The translations under genes were made by a program, and so were the position numbers. A DNA stretch of 53,338 nt from NCBI RefSeq assembly GCF_900112135.1, contig NZ_FOLC01000029.1, forward strand, positions 1-53,338. The letters run 5' to 3'. Shown here piece after piece: positions 16,898 through 25,495 of the stretch. A model generated the notes under the pieces. The model had not been told where the DNA came from. It made no database searches and saw only the letters and a list, made by a program, of their open reading frames with translations. Source of the stretch: Collimonas sp. OK412 (GTDB lineage: Bacteria > Pseudomonadota > Gammaproteobacteria > Burkholderiales > Burkholderiaceae_D). Positions within the stretch are counted from its first letter, which is position 1. Every line of letters begins with the position of its first letter.

Positions 16898-17059
16898 GGT
16901 GCAGTGCTTCGCAAGTAATGAAACTTCATAAACGGCGTCTTTTCGCGCCATGCGTCGTTGCAAATCCTCGCGATAGTCTCGCTATCGCCCCGGTTTGCGC
17001 CTAGCCTGGCACGAAACCCCACCATTTCTGAAGCTCCATTACTTGCGAACCACTGCACC
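16898..17059. repeat. 162-bp element with 30-bp terminal inverted repeats
   Basis: The ends 16898-16927 and 17030-17059 are inverted copies matching at 27 of 30 positions (core TTCGCAAGTAATG). The interior has further imperfect pairing around GCGATAG-TCTCG-CTATCGC (16970-16988). No coding frame is present. It fits a non-autonomous, MITE-like or structured intergenic repeat. No target-site duplication is evident at its ends. It sits between the stop of the LysR gene and the start of amaB. Confidence 0.8.
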
Positions 17060-17068
17060 GGGCGCTGT

Positions 17069-17953
17069 TCAGGCTTCCGTCAATTCGCCCAGTATCCATT
17101 CCTGGAATTTGATCACGGCCGCCTTGCTGGCGTTTTTTTCGGGATAGGTCAGGTAATAGGATTGCGGGCTTTTGACGGCGAACGGGAAAGGCACGTGCAG
17201 CTGGCCGAGGGCGATTTCGGTTTCCACCAGGAATTTCGGCATCAACGCCACGCCGAGGCCGGCGGCGGCGGCCTGGATCACCATCGACAGTTGTTCGAAG
17301 CGCGGACCTGAGAGGGCGTCCGGGCAAGCCACGCCGACATGGTTGAACCAGTCGTGCCAGGCTTGCGGCCGGGTGGTGTGTTGCAACAACGTCATTTCCG
17401 GCAGGTCTTCGATGCGCTTGATTTTCCGGCTCAGTTCCAGGCTGCACACCGGCAGCACTTCCTCGCCCATCAGCCGCACCATGACCGCGCCCGGCCAGTT
17501 CGGCTCGCCGAAGTGGATCGCCGCATCGACCGCGCGGCTGTTGAAATCGAAAGGCAGCACTTCGGTGCTCAGGTTGAGGATCACATCGGGGTGGGCGGCG
17601 GTGAACTTGGCCAGGCGCGGAATCAGCCACTTGACGCCGAAAGTCGGCAATGTTGCCAGATTGAGCACGCCGCCGGAATTCTTGTGCGCCATCACCTGGA
17701 AGGTCGCCATCTCGATTTCCTTGAGGATGGCGGCGACCTGGACCGCATATTCGGCGCCGGCCGCGGTCAGTATCAGGCGGCGATTGATGCGCTCGAACAG
17801 TTTTACGCCCAGGTAATCCTCCAGGATGGCGGCCTGGCGGCTGACCGCGCCCTGGGTCATGTGCAGTTCGTTGGCGGCTTTGGTGAAAGACAGGTGGCGT
17901 GCGGCCGTATCGAACGCGATCAGGCAGGACGTGGAAGGGATGAATCTGCGCAT
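17069..17953 (-). CDS. LysR-type regulator (GcvA-like) of the lysine cluster
   Basis: This 294-residue LysR protein has the GcvA-type N-terminus (IPSTSCLIAFDTAARHLSFT) and a helix-turn-helix at about 20-45 (TKAANELHMTQGAVSRQ). The effector-binding domain follows, containing GLGVALMPKFL. The ATG at 17953 is the start that gives the family N-terminus. The gene lies between the FAD dehydrogenase gene and amaB on the same strand, as the LysR gene does between amaB and hglS in P. putida. It is the likely regulator of these genes, responding to a lysine degradation intermediate. Confidence 0.88.
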   Translation of the reverse strand: MRRFIPSTSCLIAFDTAARHLSFTKAANELHMTQGAVSRQAAILEDYLGVKLFERINRRLILTAAGAEYAVQVAAILKEIEMATFQVMAHKNSGGVLNLATLPTFGVKWLIPRLAKFTAAHPDVILNLSTEVLPFDFNSRAVDAAIHFGEPNWPGAVMVRLMGEEVLPVCSLELSRKIKRIEDLPEMTLLQHTTRPQAWHDWFNHVGVACPDALSGPRFEQLSMVIQAAAAGLGVALMPKFLVETEIALGQLHVPFPFAVKSPQSYYLTYPEKNASKAAVIKFQEWILGELTEA

Positions 17954-18087
17954 TTTTCTTGGTGCCGAGTAGGTATGTGCTGCCGTGCTTGCTGCCGAGC
18001 AGGCACTATACCAAACGCGGCGGCGCTTTTCAGCATTACCTGCAACGCCGATGCCGGCCTGGCTGCGCGGGGAGTCAGGCATGAGTG

Positions 18088-19506
18088 TTATGGCGCCGGA
18101 CCAAAGCGCGTTACTCCCAGCAACCGGGCCGGGTCGAATACGGTTTGCATCCTGGCTGCCAGCGCCTGCGATTCGGCAGCCGTGTAGCGTTCGTAAAACT
18201 GCTGGTTGAACGGTCCTACGCCATGCTCGGCGCTGAAGCTGCCGCGGTACTTGTGCATCGCCAGGTCGTAGATTTCCTGGCGCAGGGCGTCGATGCGCTG
18301 CGGCGGAAAGTCGTCCGCCAGCTGCTGCGGCAGCACCAGGTTGAAATGCAGGCCGCCGTCGCCCCAATGGCCGAAGTCGAATACCCGGATCCCTGGATAG
18401 CGGTGTTCCAGCAGCGCGATGGCTTCATCCCGGAAGGCGCCCAATTTTGAACGCGGCACGGCGATGTCGAAGGCGATTACCTTGCCTTCCTGGCGCACGC
18501 TGTCGGTGATGGCGTGGCGCATGCGCCACAGCACTTCGGGTTTGTCGATCACGGCATCCAGGATCAGGTCGCCGAAGCAGGCTTCCAGCCAGGCGCAGAA
18601 TATTTTCTCCAGGTCAAAGTCGGCGCTGCGCGGCCGCGCGCTGCTCAGTTCGATCAGGAAAGCGTAGGGCGGCAGCGGCTCGAACGGCGCCTGGATGGCG
18701 GGGATATGCTGCAGCACGGACTGCATGGCGTTGTGCGAGATGCCCTCGAATGCGCTCAGGAAATCCGAGAAATTGCGTTCGGCGTCGCGCAGCAGCAAGG
18801 CAGCGGCCTGCAGCGAGGCGGGCACTACCAGGGCGGTGGCGCATTGCTGCGGCAGCGGATGCACTTGCAGCACCGCTTGCGTGATGATGCCGTAGGCGCC
18901 GCCGCTGCCGATGAAGTTCTGTTTCCAGTCAGGGCCGGTATTGTTTTTCCTGAGGCGGTTGGTCAGGTCAAGGCGCTGGCCGGGCGGATCGATCAGCAGC
19001 GCTTCCAGCCCTAGCACGTTGTGCCGCACGTCGCCGTAGCGGATCAGGCGCGCGCCGCCGGTGTTGGCGGCCAGCATGCCGCCCAGGGAAGGGTCGGCGG
19101 CAAGGTCGATCGGGAAGCAGAGCTCGTGCTGCCTGAGCACCTGGTTCAGGTCCGACAGGCGGGTGCCGGCATAAGCCTGCACCACGCGGTCGACCGGATC
19201 GATGTCGATCACGCCCTTGATGCGCTCCATGCTGAGCACCACGTCCAGGCCGGAGCGATCAGGCGATGACGCTCCCACCAGGCCGGTATTCGCGCCTTGG
19301 GCGACGATGCGGATTTTTTCGCTGGCGCACAGGCGCATCAGCTCGGCCGCTTCTTCGACGTTGGCCGGACGTGCGATGCACAGGCTGCGGCCGTCGCCGT
19401 AACGCGCGCCCTTTTCGTAGGGCTGGCGCTGGTCGGCGGCGACCAGGCAGCCTTGCGGCCCCAACAGGTCGCTGATCCGTTGCTGGAGCAGGTTTGAATC
19501 GCTCAT
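18088..19506 (-). CDS. FAD-dependent 2-hydroxyacid dehydrogenase, likely D-2-hydroxyglutarate
   Basis: This is a 472-residue flavoprotein of the GlcD/D2HGDH family. The N-terminal PCMH FAD-binding domain has VAQGANTGLVGAS and DPSLGGMLAANTGG. The C-terminal domain has FGHWGDGGLHFN (the metal/substrate HxGDGxxH motif) and SAEHGVGP. The gene begins 8 bp after hglS, the enzyme that makes D-2-hydroxyglutarate, so oxidation of that product to 2-oxoglutarate is the natural role. In P. putida the equivalent enzyme is YdiJ-type and unlinked. D-lactate or glycolate specificity cannot be excluded from sequence alone. Confidence 0.85.
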   Translation of the reverse strand: MSDSNLLQQRISDLLGPQGCLVAADQRQPYEKGARYGDGRSLCIARPANVEEAAELMRLCASEKIRIVAQGANTGLVGASSPDRSGLDVVLSMERIKGVIDIDPVDRVVQAYAGTRLSDLNQVLRQHELCFPIDLAADPSLGGMLAANTGGARLIRYGDVRHNVLGLEALLIDPPGQRLDLTNRLRKNNTGPDWKQNFIGSGGAYGIITQAVLQVHPLPQQCATALVVPASLQAAALLLRDAERNFSDFLSAFEGISHNAMQSVLQHIPAIQAPFEPLPPYAFLIELSSARPRSADFDLEKIFCAWLEACFGDLILDAVIDKPEVLWRMRHAITDSVRQEGKVIAFDIAVPRSKLGAFRDEAIALLEHRYPGIRVFDFGHWGDGGLHFNLVLPQQLADDFPPQRIDALRQEIYDLAMHKYRGSFSAEHGVGPFNQQFYERYTAAESQALAARMQTVFDPARLLGVTRFGPAP

Positions 19507-19514
19507 GTCGGTTT

Positions 19515-20564
19515 TCAGCAGGATGCGGCATCGGCCGAGGCGGTCATTTTGAAGATGCCCTGGGCGTTGCCGCTGTCAAAAGTCAGGTCCAGCTTTTCGC
19601 TCTGGGTTTCTGCATCGAGGTAGCGGTCGCGTGAAATGAATTCGTAAAACGATCCCGGCACTTTCATCTCGACCATGGCGCCATTCTCGTCGCGCATCAG
19701 GCGCGTGACGGTGCTGGCGCGGAAAGCGGTCTGCCGCACCCGGCCGTTTCTGGACACTTCGATCTTTTCCTTGATGGCGCGGCCTAGCGCGCGCTGCGCA
19801 TCGGCGACTTGCTCCACATTGGCGACGCGGTCGGTGGCGTGGTTGAAGGCGTTGCCTTCAGTCGAAATCCAGGCCATTTCGGCCGATTCCGCCAGCAAGA
19901 CCTGGTATTCGGCGACGCTGGGCAGCGCATGCTGGCGGTCGAAGCAGGCGACCAGCACCGGCAGCAAGGCCAGGGCATCGGCGAGCGGCAAGGCCTTGTC
20001 GTTGCCGAGCTGCTGCAACAACTGTGCCGAGTGCGCGTCGACAGGATCTTGCGAGGTCGACAAGACTTTATTGACGGTAGCCTGGAATTCGCTGGAAAAA
20101 TGGTGCGGATGCAGTTCGCTCAGGAAGAACTGGGCGATTTCTTCGGCATCGTCTTCGTGCGCGTAAGCGCGGCCGGTCATGCTGATCCGTTGCAGGGGGT
20201 AGATGCCGTTCACCTGGTAGCCCAGCGGCCGCAGGATACGGGTGAACGCCGCTTCGCCGGCCGGCAGGGTGCCGGTGCTGATACCCAGCACGGTACGCAA
20301 AGCGCCGTGGTCGAAGCGGATCTTGTTACCCGCGCGCACCGAGTCCTGCACATAATCGTTCCCTTGCGGGACGGCTTTCAACAGTTTCTCGAACAGCAGC
20401 ATGTTCAGCGCCTGCGCTATTTCGATGCGGGAAACCGTATCGGCGGGCGGCCGCAGCGTGCTGGCCGGGATTTGCAGCAAGTCGGATAACTGGTTGGCAT
20501 GCTCGGCGCCCAGCAGCGACGTCAGCATATATTGCAGATTAGTGGGCAGGTTGGTGGAGGACAT
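19515..20564 (-). CDS. hglS: 2-oxoadipate dioxygenase/decarboxylase (DUF1338)
   Basis: This Fe(II)-dependent enzyme converts 2-oxoadipate to D-2-hydroxyglutarate with loss of CO2. The 349-residue protein belongs to the DUF1338 family. A likely metal triad is His86 (FDHGALRT), His242 (NAFNHATDR) and Glu308 (SFYEFISRD); the 156- and 66-residue spacing is close to the triad I recall for P. putida HglS. It is shorter than that enzyme, so it belongs to a compact subgroup. It is the first gene of a minus-strand run with the FAD dehydrogenase (8-bp gap), LysR and amaB, which supports the lysine-pathway role. Confidence 0.85.
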   Translation of the reverse strand: MSSTNLPTNLQYMLTSLLGAEHANQLSDLLQIPASTLRPPADTVSRIEIAQALNMLLFEKLLKAVPQGNDYVQDSVRAGNKIRFDHGALRTVLGISTGTLPAGEAAFTRILRPLGYQVNGIYPLQRISMTGRAYAHEDDAEEIAQFFLSELHPHHFSSEFQATVNKVLSTSQDPVDAHSAQLLQQLGNDKALPLADALALLPVLVACFDRQHALPSVAEYQVLLAESAEMAWISTEGNAFNHATDRVANVEQVADAQRALGRAIKEKIEVSRNGRVRQTAFRASTVTRLMRDENGAMVEMKVPGSFYEFISRDRYLDAETQSEKLDLTFDSGNAQGIFKMTASADAASC

Positions 20565-20668
20565 GCGCGCTCTTTATCGGGGGAGGATAGGCGCAGTGTA
20601 AATTTGATTTGAGGCGGGATAAAACGATTAATACTGATGCATCAATGCTTTTTTCTCATGACCAGGCG

Positions 20669-20698
20669 AAAAAAAAACGGGTGCGAAGCACCCGTTTT
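20669..20698 (-). terminator. Intrinsic terminator of ggt
   Basis: In the minus direction, AAAACGGGTGC (20698-20688) and GCACCCGTTTT (20684-20674) pair around a 3-nt loop and run into a U-tract (20669-20677). It lies 18 bp after the ggt stop. Confidence 0.92.
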
Positions 20699-20716
20699 CG
20701 GATCAAACCGGTAATT

Positions 20717-22486
20717 TTAGTAACCGATAGCAGCACCGGCAGGGCGGCGGGTATCGTTGGCGCCGTAATACAGGCCCGGACGGACAACGCCCGATACGCC
20801 TGCATCGTTGCCCGAACTGGCGCCGGCGACGCCGGCTGCGCCCGGCAGGCCGATCATGATCAGCTCAGCCGCGCCCCAAGGGGTTTGCTCCTTCATCTTG
20901 TAGCCCATGCCGTCCAGGATTTTCAGGGTGTCCGGCGACAGGCCGCGGGTTTCGTAGTAGACCTCGTCCGGCAGCCATTGATGATGGATGCGCGGCGCAT
21001 CGACCGCTTCTTGCGGCGCCATGCCGTAGTCGATCACGTTCAAGGCCGTTTCCAGGGTGATGGTGATGATCCGCGAACCGCCGGGCGAGCCAAGCACCAT
21101 GTAGGTCTTGCCATCCTTGGTGACCAGGGTCGGCGCCATCGACGACAGCGGACGCTTGCCTGGCGCGATCGAGTTGGTGGCGCCTTGCACCAGGCCGAAC
21201 AGGTTTTGCACGCCGGCCTTGACGGTGAAATCGTCCATTTCATCGTTGAGGAAGAAGCCGGTGCCCGGCGCGATCACCACGGCGCCGAAGCGGCCGTTGA
21301 TGGTGTAGGTGGTGGACACCGCATTGCCGTCCTTGTCGACGATCGAATAGTGCGTGGTTTCAGGCTTTTCATGCGGCGCCATGCCCGGCTGTACTTCCAC
21401 CGATGGCGTGGCTTTGTCGGCCGCGATTTTCGCGCGGATGGATGCTGCATATTCCTTGCTCAGCAAACGGTCGAGCGGATTCTTGACGAAGGCCGGGTCG
21501 CCGAGGAAGGTATTGCGGTCCATGTAGGAATGGCGCATCGCTTCGGTCATGTAATGCACCGCCGAGGCCGAATGGAAACCCAGCGCCTTCATGTCGTAAC
21601 CCTCGAGAATGTTGAGGATCTGGCACATGGTGGCGCCGCCCGAGCTGGGCGGCGGCGCGGAGACGAACACGTAGCCGCGGTAAGTGCACGACAGCGGGGC
21701 GCTTTCGCTGATCTTGTAGCCGGCAAAGTCGGCCGCGGTGATGATGCCGCCGCCAGTCTTGGATGCGCGTTCCACGGCTGCCGGGATCGCGCCTTTATAG
21801 AAAGCGTCGGGACCGTTGCGCGAGATCGCTTCCAGCGTCTTGGCCAGGTCCTTTTGCACCAGGCGGTCGCCCGGCTGCAACGGCGTGCCGTCGCGGCGCA
21901 GGAACAGGCGCGCGGCTTCCGGGTCTTTCTTGAACTGGGCGATGGTGGTGTCGAGGATGTCGGTATCGCCGCGGTTCAGGATATAACCGTCGCGCGCCAG
22001 CTTGATCGCCGGCTGCATTACCTGGGCGCGGGTCAGCTTGCCGTATTGGCGTTGCGCGGTGTCGAGGCCGAGCACGGTGCCCGGCACGCCTGCCGCCAGG
22101 TAGCCGAACAGGCTGGCGTTGGTGATCGCCTTGCCGTTGGCGTCCAGGTACATATTGGCGCTGGCCGCGGCCGGCGCGGTTTCACGGAAGTTGATGAAGG
22201 TATCGCGGCCGTCGGCCAGGTGGATGGTCATGAAGCCGCCGCCGCCGATATTGCCGCAGCAAGGGTTGACCACCGCTTGCGCATAACCGACCGCTACCGC
22301 CGCATCGATCGCATTGCCGCCCATCTTCAGGATATCGACGCCGACCTGCGAAGCCAGGTGCTGGGACGTCACCACCATGCCGTTCTTCGCTTCGACCGCA
22401 GGCGCGGAGGCTGCCTGCACCGAGCCAAGCAGGCCCAGCAGCAGCGCCGAGGCCGCCAACGGTTTCATCCAATATGTAATACGCAT
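20717..22486 (-). CDS. ggt: Gamma-glutamyltransferase, periplasmic
   Basis: This enzyme cleaves or transfers the gamma-glutamyl group of glutathione and related compounds. The 589-residue precursor has a Sec signal peptide (about 1-26, ending VQAASA). It should self-cleave before the nucleophile Thr in KPETTHYSIVD, giving large and small subunits. The substrate-binding SSGGATM and GSPGGSRI motifs are present. It is followed by a strong terminator and divergent from recA across a 419-bp gap, so it is probably monocistronic. Length and motifs are normal for the family. Confidence 0.95.
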   Translation of the reverse strand: MRITYWMKPLAASALLLGLLGSVQAASAPAVEAKNGMVVTSQHLASQVGVDILKMGGNAIDAAVAVGYAQAVVNPCCGNIGGGGFMTIHLADGRDTFINFRETAPAAASANMYLDANGKAITNASLFGYLAAGVPGTVLGLDTAQRQYGKLTRAQVMQPAIKLARDGYILNRGDTDILDTTIAQFKKDPEAARLFLRRDGTPLQPGDRLVQKDLAKTLEAISRNGPDAFYKGAIPAAVERASKTGGGIITAADFAGYKISESAPLSCTYRGYVFVSAPPPSSGGATMCQILNILEGYDMKALGFHSASAVHYMTEAMRHSYMDRNTFLGDPAFVKNPLDRLLSKEYAASIRAKIAADKATPSVEVQPGMAPHEKPETTHYSIVDKDGNAVSTTYTINGRFGAVVIAPGTGFFLNDEMDDFTVKAGVQNLFGLVQGATNSIAPGKRPLSSMAPTLVTKDGKTYMVLGSPGGSRIITITLETALNVIDYGMAPQEAVDAPRIHHQWLPDEVYYETRGLSPDTLKILDGMGYKMKEQTPWGAAELIMIGLPGAAGVAGASSGNDAGVSGVVRPGLYYGANDTRRPAGAAIGY

Positions 22487-22816
22487 ACCTTCTCCCTGTT
22501 ATTAGTGGGCAAGCCGCTTGCCCTTACCTCGAAATATGACGCATTGTCCGGCGGCGGAGCGGCTGCCGGCACGGAAATGCGCGTCACGATTATTGCATCC
22601 TCTTGCGTATCCGGCATGCTTTTTACTTTTCCGGATGACGATATGCGCAATAAGCATAAAATGCGCCCGATGCATCCGGGCCGTCACAGCAAAATTTGCG
22701 ATAAGTTCGCACCTAAAGCGTGATTCCAGCCGATGAATTTTGGGCGGTGTGCATCCCTGGCAGCGATATCTGCACATACAATATGCACCAGGTTTTCAAA
22801 AAACATGCGACAGTGC

Positions 22817-22845
22817 TTGCATAAATCACTGTTTTTTTATACAGT
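22817..22845 (+). promoter_or_regulatory. recA promoter
   Basis: TTGCAT (-35, 22817-22822) and TACAGT (-10, 22840-22845) are separated by 17 bp. The -10 overlaps the LexA box, which explains how LexA would block transcription. Confidence 0.75.
22829..22844. promoter_or_regulatory. LexA (SOS) box of recA
   Basis: CTGTTTTTTTATACAG matches the proteobacterial consensus CTGT-N8-ACAG at all fixed positions. It lies 61 bp before the recA ATG. It implies induction of recA by DNA damage. Confidence 0.92.
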
Positions 22846-22905
22846 ACTACCTGAAGTTTCAGATCAGGTCCCGAATTACTCACCATTTTTGCCGAAAGAA
22901 CAACC

Positions 22906-24015
22906 ATGGACGATAAAAAATCCGCACCCAATCCGGATAAAAGCAAGGCCCTTGCCGCGGCCTTGGCGCAGATCGAGAAACAGTTCGGCAAAGGTTCGGT
23001 CATGCGCATGGAAGACGGCGCCGTGGTCGAAGAAGTGCAGGTTGTCTCGACCGGTTCGCTCGGCCTGGATATCGCGCTGGGCGTCGGAGGTTTGCCGCGC
23101 GGCCGGGTGGTCGAGATCTACGGTCCGGAATCGTCCGGTAAAACCACGCTGACGCTGCAGACCATCGCCGAAATGCAAAAGCTGGGCGGCACCTGCGCGT
23201 TCATCGATGCGGAACATGCGCTGGACGTCGGTTATGCGCAGAAGCTGGGCATCAACCTGTCCGAACTGCTGATCTCGCAGCCGGACACCGGCGAGCAGGC
23301 GCTGGAAATCACCGACGCGCTGGTGCGCTCGGGCGGCGTCGACCTGATCGTGGTCGACTCGGTGGCTGCACTGACGCCGCGCGCTGAAATCGAAGGCGAC
23401 ATGGGCGATTCCCTGCCCGGCCTGCAAGCGCGCCTGATGTCGCAAGCGCTGCGCAAGCTGACCGGCAGCATCAACCGCACCAACACGCTGGTGATCTTCA
23501 TCAACCAGATACGCATGAAGATCGGCGTCATGTTCGGCAATCCTGAAACGACCACCGGCGGCAACGCCCTGAAGTTCTACGCTTCGGTGCGCCTGGACAT
23601 CCGCCGCACCGGCTCGATCAAGTCGGGCGATGAAGTGATCGGCAACGAAACCAAGGTCAAGGTCGTCAAGAACAAGATCGCACCACCGTTCAAGGAAGCG
23701 CATTTCGATATCCTGTATGGCGAAGGCACATCGCGCGAAGGTGAAATCCTCGATCTCGGCTCCGACGCCAAGATCGTCGAGAAATCGGGCGCCTGGTACA
23801 GCTACAACGGCGAACGCATCGGCCAAGGCAAGGATAATGCCCGCACCTACCTGAAAGAACGGCCAGAGCTGGCGCGTGAGATCGAGAACAAGGTGCGCGC
23901 TTCGCTGGGCGTGCCGCTGCTGGGCGAGATCAAGTCGGACAGCAGCGACAAGGCGGCCGAAAAAGCCGCGGCCAAGGCAAGCAAGGCTGCTGCCAAGGCA
24001 GAAGAGCCGGTCTGA
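22906..24015 (+). CDS. recA: Recombinase A
   Basis: This cytoplasmic ATPase forms filaments on single-stranded DNA for strand exchange and triggers LexA self-cleavage. The 369-residue protein has Walker [10 protein letters not shown] (about 70-78), a Walker B-like hydrophobic strand ending in Asp ([10 protein letters not shown]), and the loop 2 region [18 protein letters not shown]. An Ala/Lys/Glu-rich C-terminal tail, normal for RecA, follows. It is controlled by a perfect LexA box. A long hairpin terminator separates it from recX, so recX expression depends on readthrough or its own promoter. Confidence 0.98.
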   Translation: MDDKKSAPNPDKSKALAAALAQIEKQFGKGSVMRMEDGAVVEEVQVVSTGSLGLDIALGVGGLPRGRVVEIYGPESSGKTTLTLQTIAEMQKLGGTCAFIDAEHALDVGYAQKLGINLSELLISQPDTGEQALEITDALVRSGGVDLIVVDSVAALTPRAEIEGDMGDSLPGLQARLMSQALRKLTGSINRTNTLVIFINQIRMKIGVMFGNPETTTGGNALKFYASVRLDIRRTGSIKSGDEVIGNETKVKVVKNKIAPPFKEAHFDILYGEGTSREGEILDLGSDAKIVEKSGAWYSYNGERIGQGKDNARTYLKERPELAREIENKVRASLGVPLLGEIKSDSSDKAAEKAAAKASKAAAKAEEPV

Positions 24016-24056
24016 TAGCTCTCGCTGCATAGCGATATAAGCCGGCCCGGTTCGGC

Positions 24057-24105
24057 AAACGCCTTTCATGCATATCCGCCAAACGGATTGTTGAAAGGCG
24101 TTTTT
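24057..24105 (+). terminator. recA-recX attenuating terminator
   Basis: AAACGCCTTTCA (24057-24068) pairs perfectly with TGAAAGGCGTTT (24092-24103) and ends in a U-run. Inside, ATCCG/CGGAT (24073-24077, 24084-24088) forms a second stem. Placed between recA and recX, it would give mostly recA transcripts with some readthrough. Confidence 0.85.
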
Positions 24106-24145
24106 GTTTCAGACATGTATTTGGTTTGGATTACAGGAAGCTGCC

Positions 24146-24604
24146 ATGGCAAAACTGCAGATCAGCCTCAAGGCCAGGGCGCTGCGCTATCTGTCGGCGC
24201 GCGAGCACAGCCGACTGGAACTGGCGCGCAAGCTGGCGCGTTATGCGCAGGAAGGCGACGATATCGAGGCTTTGCTGGATACGCTGGAAGCCGCCAAGCT
24301 GCTGTCCCAGGCGCGTTTTTCCGAATCGCTGATCCACCGCCGCGCCCATCGTTTCGGCAACAGCCGCATTCTTTCGGAGCTGCAAAGCCACGGCATTGAT
24401 GCCGAAGCGCTGGTGGATATCAAGGCCGGCCTGGCCAGCGGCGAAGTCGCCCGCGCGCGCGAAGTCTGGCGCAAGAAATTCAACCAGCCGGCGGCCGATG
24501 CCGCCGAGCGCGCCAAGCAAATGCGGTTCCTGCTGCAACGCGGGTTTTCTCATCGCGCAATCCGGGCCGCGGTGAAGGGCGGCGATGACGATGAGGATTA
24601 TTGA
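24146..24604 (+). CDS. recX: RecA modulator RecX
   Basis: The 152-residue protein binds RecA filaments and limits their activity. It is made mostly of short helical repeats, with signatures [16 protein letters not shown] near the start and [13 protein letters not shown] near the end. The ATG at 24146 is preceded by AGGAAG and gives the usual N-terminus; the frame runs further upstream without conserved sequence. It follows recA, the common arrangement, with a terminator-like hairpin between. Confidence 0.93.
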   Translation: MAKLQISLKARALRYLSAREHSRLELARKLARYAQEGDDIEALLDTLEAAKLLSQARFSESLIHRRAHRFGNSRILSELQSHGIDAEALVDIKAGLASGEVARAREVWRKKFNQPAADAAERAKQMRFLLQRGFSHRAIRAAVKGGDDDEDY

Positions 24605-24848
24605 GGCAGGAAAGCAGGCAACCTTGATTGCCCGGAACCTGGGAAAACTGCGGTCTCCAAACCATCGTTTTCACTCCCATTTTTAGCGATGACCCCCGTC
24701 CCGGGGGCTTTCGATGGCTGTTTTGCAATTGTCGATCTAAATCGCTAAGGTGCGTAAGCTGTGCTACACTTTTGGGGTTTTTTGCAAACCGCAGGAGCGG
24801 CAGTTACCATAGAAACTGTGGTAACGACACGCAAATCAGTCCACCATT

Positions 24849-25475
24849 ATGTCTCTGACACCTTCCATTTCCCGCCGAGCGTTAAAGCACACCCGCGCGA
24901 TTCACATCGACGCGTTCGTACGTGACGACGGCCTGTGGGAAATCGATGCGCATGTTACCGATACCAAACCCTTCGATCTTTCTTTGCCATCCGGCAATTT
25001 GCCGGCAGGCCAACCGCTGCACAGCCTGTGGCTGCGGCTGACGCTTGACCGCCAGTTCGTGATCGTTGGCGTCGAGGCAAATTCCGAAGCAGTGCCGTAT
25101 CGCGGCCATTGCAATACCATCGAACCTGAGTACAAGAAATTGATCGGCTTGAGCCTGGTCAAGGGCTTCCGCCACACTCTGAGAGAGAATATCGGCGGCG
25201 CGCTAGGCTGTACGCATCTGACCGAGCTGGCGCAGATACTGCCGACCGCGGCGTTGCAGGCTTTCGGCGGCGAGATCAATCGGGCTGCCGACCAGAAGCC
25301 GCCCCAGCTCGATCGTTGCCATGCATTACGCAGTGAAGGCGCAGTTGTCGCCAAATATTATCCGAAGTGGGCAATCAGCCCTCCAGCAGGAATCGACACC
25401 GAATCTGTTTTAGAAACGTCGCATGTAGAATCGCCGCAATCGCATTTATCCAACCAAGCAATTTCATTTAATTAA
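24849..25475 (+). CDS. DUF2889 protein
   Basis: This is a 208-residue cytoplasmic protein of unknown function, recognised by the DUF2889 pattern: [28 protein letters not shown] in pieces near the start, then [18 protein letters not shown] and GCTHLTEL. The Asp/Glu, His and Cys residues in these motifs could bind metal, but no activity is known to me. It lies 20 bp before sucC, and a promoter-like extended -10 (TGCTACACT) and a GTTACCA/TGGTAAC dyad (24804-24826) are found upstream. Confidence 0.8.
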   Translation: MSLTPSISRRALKHTRAIHIDAFVRDDGLWEIDAHVTDTKPFDLSLPSGNLPAGQPLHSLWLRLTLDRQFVIVGVEANSEAVPYRGHCNTIEPEYKKLIGLSLVKGFRHTLRENIGGALGCTHLTELAQILPTAALQAFGGEINRAADQKPPQLDRCHALRSEGAVVAKYYPKWAISPPAGIDTESVLETSHVESPQSHLSNQAISFN

Positions 25476-25495
25476 GTGTCAGAAGGGAAGCTCGC

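Larger units (their letters stand above)
22487..22905. other. ggt-recA divergent intergenic region
   Basis: This 419-bp region holds the recA promoter and LexA box near its right end. A 7-bp hairpin GGGCAAG/CTTGCCC (22507-22523) lies in the presumed ggt leader. Nothing else coding or repeated is apparent. Confidence 0.6.

Noticed and set aside
16898-17059. Could the inverted-repeat element be an intact IS?
   Set aside because: At 162 bp it has no transposase frame and no clear target duplication.
20609-22723. Very long open frame (704 codons) on the plus strand opposite ggt
   Set aside because: It mirrors the high-GC ggt gene, is rich in Arg, His and Gln without any domain, and ggt on the other strand has full catalytic motifs and a terminator.
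24692-24706. CCCCCG/CGGGGG stem after recX as a terminator
   Set aside because: It is short and followed by CTTTC without a real U-run, so termination is not supported.
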